A stretch of 64,000 nt of DNA from Saprospirales bacterium (GCA_016703765.1 JADJBL010000045.1:186001-250000), one strand, 5' to 3'. Numbered from the stretch's first letter, positions 54,760 through 63,567 are shown. The notes: generated from the letters alone by a model not told the origin. Translations and numbers: made by a program.

Positions 54760-55503
54760 ATGCAAACCACCCTCGAACAGATATACGAGCTCATCAGCGA
54801 GGCCGAAGTGGACAAGGCGCTCAAGAAGCTCCAGGGCGCCCTTTCTATGGCCAATTCCGAATTGGTCAATGACGTGGTATTGCTCAGTGCGCAATACAAA
54901 AAACTGCAATCCGACATCCGGAAGGGCATCCTCGACTACAACCAGGAAACCCTGGCCAGCAACCGCATCGTCAACAGCCTGCTCTCTCTGGTGGATGAAC
55001 TGAAGGAGAATCCCGAGATCTTCGACCGCTTCAGCAAAATGGAGTGGCAGATGGAGCAGACCATGATGGTGAAAAAACGCATGGAGCTTTCGGAAAATAG
55101 CAAAGACTCCCTGTTCCTCCGCATGGCCTATGTCCGGGAAAAGAAACTGACCCTCGTGGCGCTTTGGATCGACGGCTCGCCCGACGCCAATACCTACGAA
55201 TGGGGCATGCTGGTTTCGCTCGGCGTGGAGTTCGACCGCGCGGAATCCTCCGCCGAGGCGCTGGAAAAACTCCAAACCAACGAATATGCCCTGGTGATCT
55301 CCGATATCGGCCGGGAAGGAAACCCGAAAGAAGGCCTCGACTTTTTCCAGAACCTGCCGGAGGATAAAAAACGCATCCCCTTTATTTTCTATGGCGGCGC
55401 ATTCGACAAGGGCCGCGGTGTGCCGCCCTATGCCTTCGGCATCACCGACATGCCCAGCGAGCTTGCCCATCTGGTGCTGGATGTGTTGGAAAGGAAATTC
55501 TGA
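54760..55503 (+). CDS. EAD11-like domain fused to a receiver-like domain
   Basis: The 247-residue protein starts with a small helical domain (LEQIYELISEAEVDKALKKL, VNDVVLLSAQYKKLQSDIRK, NRIVNSLLSLVDELKE) that matches effector-associated domain 11. EADs are adaptor domains described in bacterial conflict systems. A linker leads to a receiver-like alpha/beta domain (LVALWIDGSPDANTYEWGML, EYALVISDIGREGNPKEGLD, RIPFIFYGGAFDKG). The Asp in VISDIG sits where receivers are phosphorylated, but the usual acidic pair reads IDG. No partner effector lies next to it. Confidence 0.65.
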   Translation: MQTTLEQIYELISEAEVDKALKKLQGALSMANSELVNDVVLLSAQYKKLQSDIRKGILDYNQETLASNRIVNSLLSLVDELKENPEIFDRFSKMEWQMEQTMMVKKRMELSENSKDSLFLRMAYVREKKLTLVALWIDGSPDANTYEWGMLVSLGVEFDRAESSAEALEKLQTNEYALVISDIGREGNPKEGLDFFQNLPEDKKRIPFIFYGGAFDKGRGVPPYAFGITDMPSELAHLVLDVLERKF

Positions 55504-55525
55504 CGGGCTATCCCGGCAAAAGGCA

Positions 55526-56737
55526 TCAGGTTTTTTCCAACCGTTCCTCGAGCCACCAGTACCCTAGCACCGTTATACCGCAAAGACCGGCCATAACCAT
55601 CCAGAGCGTGAAAAAGCCGAATTGCCCCGCGAGGAACATGCCCAGGGCCGGCGCCAATACATGCGCAAGGGAGAAGATCATCGAATACAAAGACATATAC
55701 TGCCCGCGGTTGGCCGCTTTGGAGCGATCGACCGCAAAGGAGTTGCTGAACGGGAAATTGGCCATTTCGCCCAACGTGATGGCGAGGATCGAAATGAGCA
55801 GCAAGCCCGTCCAATGTCCGAAGTTCAGTACCAGGAAGCTGAATCCGATGAGGATGGCCCCCAACCGGATCAATGCGAAGCGCTGGTATTTCCCCTCGAT
55901 GGAATAGATCAGCGGCATTTCCACAATGGCGATCAACAGCCCGTTGAGCGCCAGCAAACCGCCCACCAGGCTTTCCGACAAACCGTACTCCTGCTTGAGG
56001 TAGACCGGCAGGGTGCTGAACAACTGCATGAAGGCGATCCCCGTGAGCAACATTAACCCTCCGAAAATGAGGAAAGTTTTGTCGCGGTATGGGCTCAGGG
56101 CCTTTTCCTGGAGGACGGGTTCGGCGGGTTTTTGATCCGCCGGTATCGGCTTGGGCTTGAGGTAGGCGCGGAAGAAAAAAGCAGCAGCCATGCAGGTGAC
56201 CCCATCCACCACGAAAAGCCATTTGTAGCCCAGCGAAGTGGCCAGGATGCCGCCCAGCGCAGGCCCGACCGCAAACCCCAGGTTGACGGCAAGTCTTATC
56301 AGAGAGATCGAGCGCGTGATGTTTTGCGGACTACTGTAGGCGCCCACAGAGGACATGTTGGCCGGCCGAAAAGCGTCGGCGATCATGCTGAGAAAGAAAA
56401 TCGTCACGCACAATCCAATCAGCGTTTCCATCCACATGAGCAGAAGAAACATGGCGCCGCCGAGGAACAAACTCCAGAACATCACCGGGTAATACCCGAT
56501 GCGGTCGGTAAGCCTTCCTCCGATGAAGGTGCCCAGGATGGAACCGGCCCCGAAACAACTCATGACCAGGCCCGCCTGCCCGAGCGTAAAACCGAGATGC
56601 TGGGTGAGATAAATGGTCAAAAAGGGCACGACCATCGTGCCGCTCCGGTTGATGAGCATGACCACGGCCAGCAGCCATACCTCTCTGGAGAGACCGCTGA
56701 ATGAGTTTCTGTAAAGTTGGATCGATCGGGCGAGCAT
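55526..56737 (-). CDS. MFS transporter
   Basis: The 403-residue protein has about 12 hydrophobic helices, the MFS loop GGRLTDRIGYYPVMFW between helices 2 and 3, and a split central loop (LKPKPIPADQKPAEPVLQEK). It resembles drug- or metabolite-efflux MFS proteins of the MdtH/YttB type. The substrate cannot be told. It converges with the EAD11-receiver gene. Confidence 0.88.
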   Translation of the reverse strand: MLARSIQLYRNSFSGLSREVWLLAVVMLINRSGTMVVPFLTIYLTQHLGFTLGQAGLVMSCFGAGSILGTFIGGRLTDRIGYYPVMFWSLFLGGAMFLLLMWMETLIGLCVTIFFLSMIADAFRPANMSSVGAYSSPQNITRSISLIRLAVNLGFAVGPALGGILATSLGYKWLFVVDGVTCMAAAFFFRAYLKPKPIPADQKPAEPVLQEKALSPYRDKTFLIFGGLMLLTGIAFMQLFSTLPVYLKQEYGLSESLVGGLLALNGLLIAIVEMPLIYSIEGKYQRFALIRLGAILIGFSFLVLNFGHWTGLLLISILAITLGEMANFPFSNSFAVDRSKAANRGQYMSLYSMIFSLAHVLAPALGMFLAGQFGFFTLWMVMAGLCGITVLGYWWLEERLEKT

Positions 56738-56840
56738 GGGTGAGTTGGGTTTACATCGAGAAAGAAATAACCCAAATTTTTTATGGAAAGTTTCCCTGTG
56801 CGCTCCCTTTTTCCAAACAAAAAACTAAAGAAGAAAAGTC

Positions 56841-56877
56841 AAGTGCTGACAGCGGGCGAAGCCCGCTGTCAGCACTT
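56841..56877. terminator. Perfect 17-bp hairpin after the ArsC-like gene
   Basis: AAGTGCTGACAGCGGGC (56841-56857), loop GAA and the exact complement at 56861-56877, 14 bases beyond the ArsC-like stop. On the minus strand it is followed by TTGACTTTTCTTCTTT, a normal U tract. Confidence 0.8.
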
Positions 56878-56891
56878 TTAAAATTAATTGG

Positions 56892-57257
56892 CTACACGCG
56901 AAGGACCTCGTTAGGAGAGGAGATCAAAAACGCCTTATCCCCGTGAATCACGATCGGGGTTTTCATGATTTCCGGGTTCTTGTGGATCAACTTTGCCCAA
57001 TCCGGATCGTCCAGGTCCAGGTCGCCGAACCGCTTCATGAAGACCGGGTGGTCGCGGTTGACCAGCTCGGAGATCGTGAGGTTTAGCATGTTGGCAAGCT
57101 CGAAAAGCTGTTCCTCGGTGAGCGGATTGTTCACGATGTCTACGTCCTGTACGGGAAGCCCCTGTGCCCGAATAACGGCCAGCACTTTACCGCAGCGGGA
57201 AGATTCGGGATCGAAAAAGACGGTGATCTGATGTGAAGAACGGGCAAATGCTTTCAT
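56892..57257 (-). CDS. ArsC/Spx-like reductase family protein
   Basis: The 121-residue protein has a thioredoxin-like ArsC fold: QITVFFDPESSRCGKVLAVI with one cysteine, DVDIVNNPLTEEQLFELANM, ELVNRDHPVFMKRFG, and MKTPIVIHGDKAFLISSP with the conserved cis-proline. The catalytic CxxS/CxxC pattern of classical ArsC reads SRCGK here, so arsenate reduction is uncertain. An Fnr-type palindrome lies upstream. Confidence 0.75.
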   Translation of the reverse strand: MKAFARSSHQITVFFDPESSRCGKVLAVIRAQGLPVQDVDIVNNPLTEEQLFELANMLNLTISELVNRDHPVFMKRFGDLDLDDPDWAKLIHKNPEIMKTPIVIHGDKAFLISSPNEVLRV

Positions 57258-57313
57258 GGCAATATGGATTAGATTGATGGCCATGAGTTATGGTATTTCG
57301 GGGAAAATTGCGA

Positions 57314-57325
57314 TGATTTTCGTCA
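57314..57325. promoter_or_regulatory. Fnr-type palindrome upstream of the ArsC-like gene
   Basis: TGATTTTCGTCA fits TGAY-N4-RTCA and lies 56 bp upstream of the ArsC-like start, in a divergent promoter region shared with the lectin gene. Confidence 0.4.
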
Positions 57326-57329
57326 AAAC

Positions 57330-57361
57330 AAAACGGCGCCCACCTGGGTGGGCGCCGTTTT
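57330..57361. terminator. Perfect hairpin inside a divergent promoter region
   Basis: AAAACGGCGCCCACC (57330-57344), loop TG and the exact complement at 57347-57361, followed by TCTTTGGG. No gene ends here: the flanking genes diverge (57257 minus, 57542 plus). It may end a short leader or small RNA. I see nothing else in 57362-57541 except AT-rich sequence before the lectin start. Confidence 0.6.
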
Positions 57362-57541
57362 CTTTGGGCGACATTGGTTTTTTGAGGGCCTTTCCGGCCC
57401 GGAAGAAGCCCCGAAAGGCAGTAGTTCTTCTTAAATCTTCCTATAAAAAACGTTTCCCGGGAAAAAAGTTCCCGTCAATGGAGCTATTTTAAAAAAAAAC
57501 TTCCCGAAACCAAAGCTGCCATTTTTGTAATTTGCTTGCTC

Positions 57542-59167
57542 ATGAAGCCGATTTTCCTTTTCCTCTTATTGCCTTGCTGGAGTTTTTCTCAGTTCCACAT
57601 CAATGGCGTCGCCTCTCAGGAAGCAGGGCCCTGCTACACGCTTACCCCCAATCAGCTTTTCTCGGCCGGCTCGATCTGGAGCCCCGCGAAGATCGACCTG
57701 AGGGAGTCCTTTCAGGCTATTTTCAAGCTACATATGGGCTGCACAGATAGCGGAGGCGCGGATGGCATCGTATTCGGATTTCAGCCTATAAGCACTTCTT
57801 TCGGTCAAGCAGGCGGGGGCCTGGGTTTCCAGTCCCTGGCGCCCTCCCTGGGCATCGAATTCGACACTTGGCAAAACGACAATTACGGCGATCCAGAATA
57901 CGACCATATCGCCATCTCCCGCGATGGGGATCTGAACCATAACAGCGCATTTTCCAACCTCGCCGGACCCGTCTCCGCAGACCCGGGCGACCCCAATATC
58001 GAAGACTGTGCCTTCCACCGGGTGCGGGTGGATTGGGATCCCGGCCAGCAACTCCTGCAGGTGTGGTGGGACTGTAAATTGCGCCTGTCCTACTCGGGCG
58101 ATATCGTCGAGGATATATTCCTGGGAGATCCCTGGGTGTACTGGGGGTTTACCGCGGGTACCGGCGCCGCTTCCAATTTGCAGCAGGTCTGTCTCGACTA
58201 CACCACCTTTTTCCAACAACAACCCGACGTGCATATTTGTGCCGGCGGCCGGGTCCAATTGGAAGTCAGCGGGAGCAACTATTACAAATGGTCGCCCGCA
58301 GAAGGCCTCGACAACCCCGCTATCCCCAACCCCGTCGCGGCGCCTTCCGCCACGACCACCTATGTGGTGGAAATGCGCGATGCCTGCCAGTTTCCGTTTT
58401 TCGACACCGTTTCGGTATTTGTCCACGAGGATTCTTTGCTGGTGGAGCTCGGGCCGGACACCAGTTTTTGCGAGGGGGTTCCCTTCCTGCTCGATGCCAG
58501 TCCGCTGAACCCGGTCGTCGCCCCCGTGGCCTATTTTTGGTCGAATGGTTTTTCAGGACCCGCTTTCCCGGCTTTAGAGTCCGGAACTTACCGGGTCACA
58601 GTGAGCCTCGATGCCAATTGCATCACGCAAGACTGGGTGACGCTCGACCGGATCGACCTACCCGGGCTTGAGCTCGGTCCCGATATCGTAGCCTGCCAGG
58701 AGGAACTTCTGCTATTAACGGCCATTACAAGCGGCGCGGAGCAATTTTCCTGGAATACAGGCAGTTTCGAACCTAGCCTGGAAATCGAGGCCCCGGGCGC
58801 CTACTCACTTACGGTTTCAAACCGCTGCGGTGTCGCGCTGGATACGGTGGTGGTGCATTTTCAAAAGTGCGAAAGCGAGATCTACGTGCCCAACCTTTTT
58901 ACGCCCAATTTCGACGGCATCAACGACCAGGTTGGCCCCATGGGCCCGGAAGGAGTGGGAACGATCGTCTATTTCCGGATCTTCGACCGATGGGGAGAAC
59001 TCGTTTTCGAAGCAAACGATACCCCCTTGGCTCCTGCCTCCGGAGCCTGGGACGGCGCCTTTAAAGGCAACCCTTTGCCCGCAGGGGTGTATGCCTATAT
59101 GCTGGAAGTCCGGTTCCTCAATGGAAGAATTGTGCATAAAAATGGCGATATTACCCTCCTGCGCTGA
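57542..59167 (+). CDS. Secreted L-type-lectin protein with gliding-motility C-terminal domain
   Basis: The ATG at 57542 starts a signal peptide (MKPIFLFLLLPCWSFSQ). A bacterial legume-type lectin domain covers about 18-230 (GGADGIVFGFQP, SLGIEFDTWQNDNYGDPEYD, VRVDWDPGQQLLQVWWD). Two or three Ig/PKD-like segments follow (YKWSPAEGLDNPAIPNPVA, AYFWSNGFSG). The gliding-motility-associated C-terminal domain (IYVPNLFTPNFDGINDQVG, FRIFDRWGELVFEAND, LPAGVYAYMLEVRF) marks type IX export. About 541 residues; likely a surface adhesin. Confidence 0.9.
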   Translation: MKPIFLFLLLPCWSFSQFHINGVASQEAGPCYTLTPNQLFSAGSIWSPAKIDLRESFQAIFKLHMGCTDSGGADGIVFGFQPISTSFGQAGGGLGFQSLAPSLGIEFDTWQNDNYGDPEYDHIAISRDGDLNHNSAFSNLAGPVSADPGDPNIEDCAFHRVRVDWDPGQQLLQVWWDCKLRLSYSGDIVEDIFLGDPWVYWGFTAGTGAASNLQQVCLDYTTFFQQQPDVHICAGGRVQLEVSGSNYYKWSPAEGLDNPAIPNPVAAPSATTTYVVEMRDACQFPFFDTVSVFVHEDSLLVELGPDTSFCEGVPFLLDASPLNPVVAPVAYFWSNGFSGPAFPALESGTYRVTVSLDANCITQDWVTLDRIDLPGLELGPDIVACQEELLLLTAITSGAEQFSWNTGSFEPSLEIEAPGAYSLTVSNRCGVALDTVVVHFQKCESEIYVPNLFTPNFDGINDQVGPMGPEGVGTIVYFRIFDRWGELVFEANDTPLAPASGAWDGAFKGNPLPAGVYAYMLEVRFLNGRIVHKNGDITLLR

Positions 59168-59234
59168 GGAATTTAGGTCGAATGGTTATCTTGATTGGGT
59201 TTTCGTAGTATTTTTTATTCAAAAAACCATAAAA

Positions 59235-59651
59235 ATGAAAAGCATTTTTTCTTTTACCGCAATGAGCCTGGCTGTTTTGTTCACCTTTTCGGGCTGTACC
59301 CTTTTCGATCCCGACCTCAAGGTTGCCAAGCAACTGGAAGGGGAGTGGGAAGTGACATCTTTTACCGTTGATGGAGTGGAAACGATGGGCGCTTTGTACA
59401 ACCGGATTCTCGCCGAATTCGAAAAATACAGCGACGGGGAAGGGGATTTCAATTTCACCTTTACCGATCTATTTGGCGGCACGTCCAGTTTATTCGGAGA
59501 ATATGTGATTGACGAGGATGGCAGCAATCTGGAGCTCACCTATAGCGGCGGAGCTGTAGAAAACTGGAATATCGACCTGGATAAAGACGACCTCGATCTG
59601 GACGCTGTGCTGGATGGAACCAATTACGCAATGAAGGCGGAGCGGAACTGA
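59235..59651 (+). CDS. Lipocalin-like small lipoprotein
   Basis: The 138-residue protein has a lipobox in LFTFSGC, then VAKQLEGEWEVTSFTVDGVE, which is the opening strand of lipocalin-like domains. Acidic strands follow (DFNFTFTDLFGG, EYVIDEDGSNLELTYSGG, IDLDKDDLDLDAVLDG). Function unknown. It lies 67 bases after the lectin gene on the same strand. Confidence 0.75.
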   Translation: MKSIFSFTAMSLAVLFTFSGCTLFDPDLKVAKQLEGEWEVTSFTVDGVETMGALYNRILAEFEKYSDGEGDFNFTFTDLFGGTSSLFGEYVIDEDGSNLELTYSGGAVENWNIDLDKDDLDLDAVLDGTNYAMKAERN

Positions 59652-59684
59652 TCAGCCTAAAATCAGGGGTATTCATCCATTCTT

Positions 59685-60626
59685 TCAAAAAACGTACTTC
59701 TGGAAATAGGCAAACACCTCCATGAAGAAGGCTACCCCCATGTGGATGAATACCCCTCCCCAGATATTCCGGCCTTTCAGCGCAAATATACCTAGCAGAT
59801 AGCCTCCGAATACCGAGCTGACGGTTTCGCCCAGGGGCTTGCCAAAGTGGAGCACGGCATAGGTGGCCGCCATGGGGAGCACCACGTCCGCCTTGAGGTA
59901 TTTGTCGAGGCCAATGATCAGGAAACCCCGGAAAAAAAGCTCCACAAAAAGGAATCCGGACAAATAGGCTGCTTCGAACAGGAGTAACGAGCCCCAGTCG
60001 GGCCAGCCCATGTATTCCGCAAATAAATGCCCTTGCTCGGGCTTGAATTTGGGATACACCTTTAGAAAGCTCTCCGTAAAAGAAGCCGCAAATGCCAGGG
60101 GCCCGACGATAAAGAGCATGGCCGCATAGGGCCTGAAATCGACTTTCCGGAATTTGAGGCCGTAAAATCCATTCCCCGAACGCCGGTCGTAGATGAGGTA
60201 AAGCAGGAACAAGGGAATCGCGGCAGTGAGCCAACCCAGCGTGTATTTTACCATGCGGAGCACAAACAGGCTCAGGTCGCGCGGCACGGAGCGGGCCACC
60301 ACGTCGAGGTAGGGGAAGCCGCGAAAGGTGCAGAGGATGAGCAAGCCCAGAGCGCTTTTGATCCAGAAATCCCTACTGCGAAGCGCCTCGCTGCGCCCGG
60401 TTTGCCAGGCCGTCCAAAGCACGATCCCATAATAGGCCAGGGTATGAAGCAGGAAAAAAAGGCCAATCCTGCCGTAGGCCTCCTGGCGGTCGATCACATC
60501 GTCTTCGAAATCGAGGGCATAATTCGCACCGATAAACGCCGCGACGATCACTACAAAGCCGAGGTAGAGTTTCCAGCGGAAATGCTCCGAGATGTAGTCG
60601 CGCAGGTACAGAAGGATGGTTTTCAT
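59685..60626 (-). CDS. CPBP-type intramembrane protease-like protein
   Basis: The 313-residue protein has eight or so membrane helices. The C-terminal part carries FVELFFRGFLIIGL (family motif EExxxR, with only one Glu here), YAVLHFGKPLGE (FxxxH-like) and IHMGVAFFMEV, the three motif regions of CPBP/Rce1-like glutamic proteases. The missing first glutamate is also seen in some members but leaves activity open. Confidence 0.75.
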   Translation of the reverse strand: MKTILLYLRDYISEHFRWKLYLGFVVIVAAFIGANYALDFEDDVIDRQEAYGRIGLFFLLHTLAYYGIVLWTAWQTGRSEALRSRDFWIKSALGLLILCTFRGFPYLDVVARSVPRDLSLFVLRMVKYTLGWLTAAIPLFLLYLIYDRRSGNGFYGLKFRKVDFRPYAAMLFIVGPLAFAASFTESFLKVYPKFKPEQGHLFAEYMGWPDWGSLLLFEAAYLSGFLFVELFFRGFLIIGLDKYLKADVVLPMAATYAVLHFGKPLGETVSSVFGGYLLGIFALKGRNIWGGVFIHMGVAFFMEVFAYFQKYVF

Positions 60627-60705
60627 AGGTCAGGCGGTAGTTCCCGGAGCGAAACTACAAAGATGTACACGAGGATTTGCAGAAAACCGCAAAACCTCTT
60701 ACACC

Positions 60706-61041
60706 TCACACCCTGACCATATCTTCCAGAACGGCCTCGATCGGGGTCAGGCTTCCCCGTGCGTTGATGATGTCGAAAAAATTCTCCCAGCCTTCTTTTT
60801 TGACGGCTTTTTCGAGCATGTGCACGTGGCCCAGGTTGGGCATTTGCCAGACGGCGATGTAGCGGTAGTCGGAATGATGGGGCGTTTCCCCGTCGCATAG
60901 CGAGAAACCGATGAGCTTGACGTCCAATTCCTGCATGCGGCGGACGCCGTGGCTGACCTGAGACAGGAATTCCTCCCTTTGTTCGCGGGGCAGGTCTTCC
61001 CATTCGGGGCGGGGCTTCCAAAGTTCGACGTATAAATACAT
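60706..61041 (-). CDS. Small alpha/beta-barrel-fold protein of unknown function
   Basis: The 111-residue protein reads MYLYVELWKPRPEWEDLPRE, QVSHGVRRMQELDVKLIGFS and YRYIAVWQMPNLGHVHMLEK. It looks like a dimeric ferredoxin-like alpha+beta fold related to DUF6616-type proteins, but I am not certain of the family. No membrane segment or signal peptide. Confidence 0.55.
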   Translation of the reverse strand: MYLYVELWKPRPEWEDLPREQREEFLSQVSHGVRRMQELDVKLIGFSLCDGETPHHSDYRYIAVWQMPNLGHVHMLEKAVKKEGWENFFDIINARGSLTPIEAVLEDMVRV

Positions 61042-61127
61042 ACCGGGCTGATTTATAGGTTTGTTATGGAAAATGCAAATTAACGACTCCTGTCAGGTGA
61101 CCCCATGATCTAGCGCAGTCTAAACGG

Positions 61128-61139
61128 TGATATTTATCA
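61128..61139. promoter_or_regulatory. Fnr-type palindrome in a divergent promoter region
   Basis: TGATATTTATCA fits TGAY-N4-RTCA and lies 85 bp before the start at 61225 and 86 bp before the divergent start at 61041. Confidence 0.4.
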
Positions 61140-61224
61140 TTGGGAAAGTGAACCAATTGTAATATCCTGAACTTTATAATTAAGATAGGATCCCAGTCCT
61201 CTGAACATATCAAACGAGCTTACA

Positions 61225-61854
61225 ATGAGAAAACTACCATTCTACATGGCCTGTGGGTTATTGGCTATATTGCCGGTACTCTCCCACACTCAGGAATCCA
61301 TTCGAACTTTTCCCTACAGCCAGGATTTCGGCGCGAATTTCAATGAAAAAGGGTCCGTGTTCCTCCAGAATTGGTGGTGGAACAAAGGCGGAAACGGGCA
61401 GATCTTCCAGTTCAACTGGCAAGGCCGTTCAGACCTTTTTTCACTTGCCCTCCTTCCCGACGGAACTCCGCCCATCACCGCGCAGCTCTACCTGGATCTG
61501 CGAGGGAGAAAGAATACCTATCTGGGCTTTTGGGCGGCTACGCTCAAAAACGGGGGCGACAAGGATTTGAAGAAAAGTTATTTGGCGGTTTCGGTTTCGA
61601 CCAACGGAGGAAAAGACTTCGGCTTTGAAATACCGATTGGCCCGGCAGGAGGATTCCCCAACCAGAACAACACCTTTCAATATTTTCAGTACCCGCTCCC
61701 CCAGGTTGCCGACGGCAATGCCACCACCGTGCTTCGTTTTTCAGTATGGTCTGAGGAAGGAGCTCAGCAGCCTGCCATCATCCTGCTGGACGATGTACGG
61801 GTCGCCCAGGCGCCTTCTGATGTAGCGCCGCCTTTCATCGTGAGCCTGGATTAA
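61225..61854 (+). CDS. Secreted protein of unknown function
   Basis: The 209-residue protein has a signal peptide (MRKLPFYMACGLLAILPVLS). The beta-rich body contains FPYSQDFGANFNEKGSVFLQ, LYLDLRGRKNTYLGFWAATL, YLAVSVSTNGGKDFGFEI and IILLDDVRVAQAPSDV. This resembles MAM- or jelly-roll-like domains seen at the N-terminus of T9SS cargo, but no C-terminal T9SS signal is present. Function unknown. It ends 4 bases before the convergent mltF. Confidence 0.55.
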   Translation: MRKLPFYMACGLLAILPVLSHTQESIRTFPYSQDFGANFNEKGSVFLQNWWWNKGGNGQIFQFNWQGRSDLFSLALLPDGTPPITAQLYLDLRGRKNTYLGFWAATLKNGGDKDLKKSYLAVSVSTNGGKDFGFEIPIGPAGGFPNQNNTFQYFQYPLPQVADGNATTVLRFSVWSEEGAQQPAIILLDDVRVAQAPSDVAPPFIVSLD

Positions 61855-61858
61855 GGGG

Positions 61859-63389
61859 TCACCACTCTTTGTAAGGGGTCTTTCCCGTTTCTATCATGTA
61901 GCGGTACAAGCTTCGGTAGGAACTGTAGTATTTGTAGATATTACTCACGTATTGTACGGTTTCGCGGCCTATTTCCCGGGCGGCGATCAGTTCCACATTA
62001 TCAAACCACAAATCCGGATTCAGGCCTGCTTCCTTTGCCTTTTCGCGCAATTGCTGGATTTTGGCAGGCCCTGCATTATATGCGGCCATGGCTAAAAGGC
62101 CTGCGTTAAGGGAGTCGATCGTGGAGCTGACGAAATAGCGATCTATAAGAAATCGAAGGTATTTGGCTCCTGCGTGGATGTTATTTTCCAGTTTTTGAAC
62201 ATTGGGTATCCCCACATTCGGATCGCCGGCCGTGGCAGGTTTGATCTGCATCACCCCGATCGCCCCGGCCGGGCTGCGCAGTTTTTGATCGAGCCGCGAC
62301 TCCTGATAAGCCTGGGCCGCCAGCATCAGCCAGTCCAACTGGTATTTTTCCCCGTACTGGATAAAATAATCCCTGCAAGCATGGAAGCGCTCCAGTTCTT
62401 CCTTGGTCAGGGCATTGGTGACGTAGTTCACGTCTTTAAGGTAGCGGTTGAAGAGGATATTGCCTAGTTGAGTGCCCTTTCTGTTTTTCAGGATAAAATC
62501 GTCGGCCGCTTTTTTTGAGTTGGGGGCTGTTTTTTCGCATGGCCCAGGCCAGTTCGCCGCCGCTGTGGATGGGCAGCTCGGGGTGCACCTGGATGCTGTC
62601 GAGGATCTGTGCCCAGAAGTTGGCCAGTTGTTCGTCGACCACGGTCATGGGAAGGAGTCCGGCGTTGACCATTTCCAGAATTTCTTCGTCTTCGAAATGG
62701 TCTTCCACGGGTTGGATCTTAATAGGTGCTTTTCCGGCCAGTTTAAGAGAATCGTTGAGCAATCGGATATGCTCGTTAAAACTGCTGGAAAGTCGGATGC
62801 AGACCGTTTTCCCGTAGAGGTCTTCAAACCCTTTGATGGGAGGAGCGCCCGGCCCGCTGACCACCACCTCGCGAGCGCCGCTCATGGTTGGCACGGAAAA
62901 ATCGACGATTTTTTGGCGCTGTTCCGTTACCATGAGGTTGGCAGGTATGATATCGCCGTATCCTTCGAGCAGGGCGCCCAGCAACTTGTCGCGGGTAACG
63001 GGAATAAAGACCATTCGCATTTGGTGCCCCTTCAATTTGCCGCCGAGCAGGCGGTTGAGTTCTTCTTCGAAGTGGACCATCGCTTCGTACGCTATTCCGC
63101 GGCGATTGGGGCCGTCGATATAGTAAATGGTCTGGCTGTAAGGCACCAGGACCCGGATACGGCGACGTTCGATCATACCCTCGAGGTCGCCTGTCCATTG
63201 TTCATCGAGGCCGATGACCTCATCTAGTGGGTCGAAAGGGTGTTCGGCAAAGGCCGTATCGGAAACGGTTATGGCAGAGTCGGTTCCGGTTCCTTCCCCG
63301 GGGCCGGAAGGAGAGGCTGTTGGCTGGCAGGAAAGCCCGAGCAGAAAGATGCCCGAAATGCCCCAAGTCAAAGTGTTCGGGGAGCTCAT
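61859..63389 (-). CDS. mltF: MltF-like membrane-bound lytic transglycosylase, frameshifted
   Basis: From 63389 a lipoprotein signal (lipobox LLGLSC) leads to a solute-binding-like domain (RIRVLVPYSQTIYYIDGPNR, GYGDIIPANLMVTEQRQKIV, GKTVCIRLSSSFNEHIRLLN). The frame breaks in the T7 run 62510-62516. Removing one base gives QLKKAADDFILKNRKGTQLG and continues into the SLT domain (AAQAYQESRLDQ with the catalytic Glu, GAIGVMQIKPATA, MAAYNAGPAKIQQL). About 509 residues, close to E. coli MltF. It cleaves peptidoglycan glycan strands. Confidence 0.85.
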
Positions 63390-63467
63390 AGTAATTGGTT
63401 TTTGTAATGGAAGATACTAAATACTTTGTAGTCAAAGCATTTAAAAAATCTTGCCCTCCCGCCGAGG

Positions 63468-63479
63468 TGATAAAAGTCA
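63468..63479. promoter_or_regulatory. Fnr-type palindrome between mltF and the fasciclin gene
   Basis: TGATAAAAGTCA fits TGAY-N4-RTCA. It is 78 bp from the mltF start and 88 bp from the fasciclin start, so it could act on either divergent gene. Confidence 0.4.
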
Positions 63480-63567
63480 TCCACTTGGGGTTTGTTTTTT
63501 CTCGATTTTTGTAAATAAGGTCGAAAGGCCGTTATCGTTCCATTTTATCACAAAAAATCGTAGTAAC

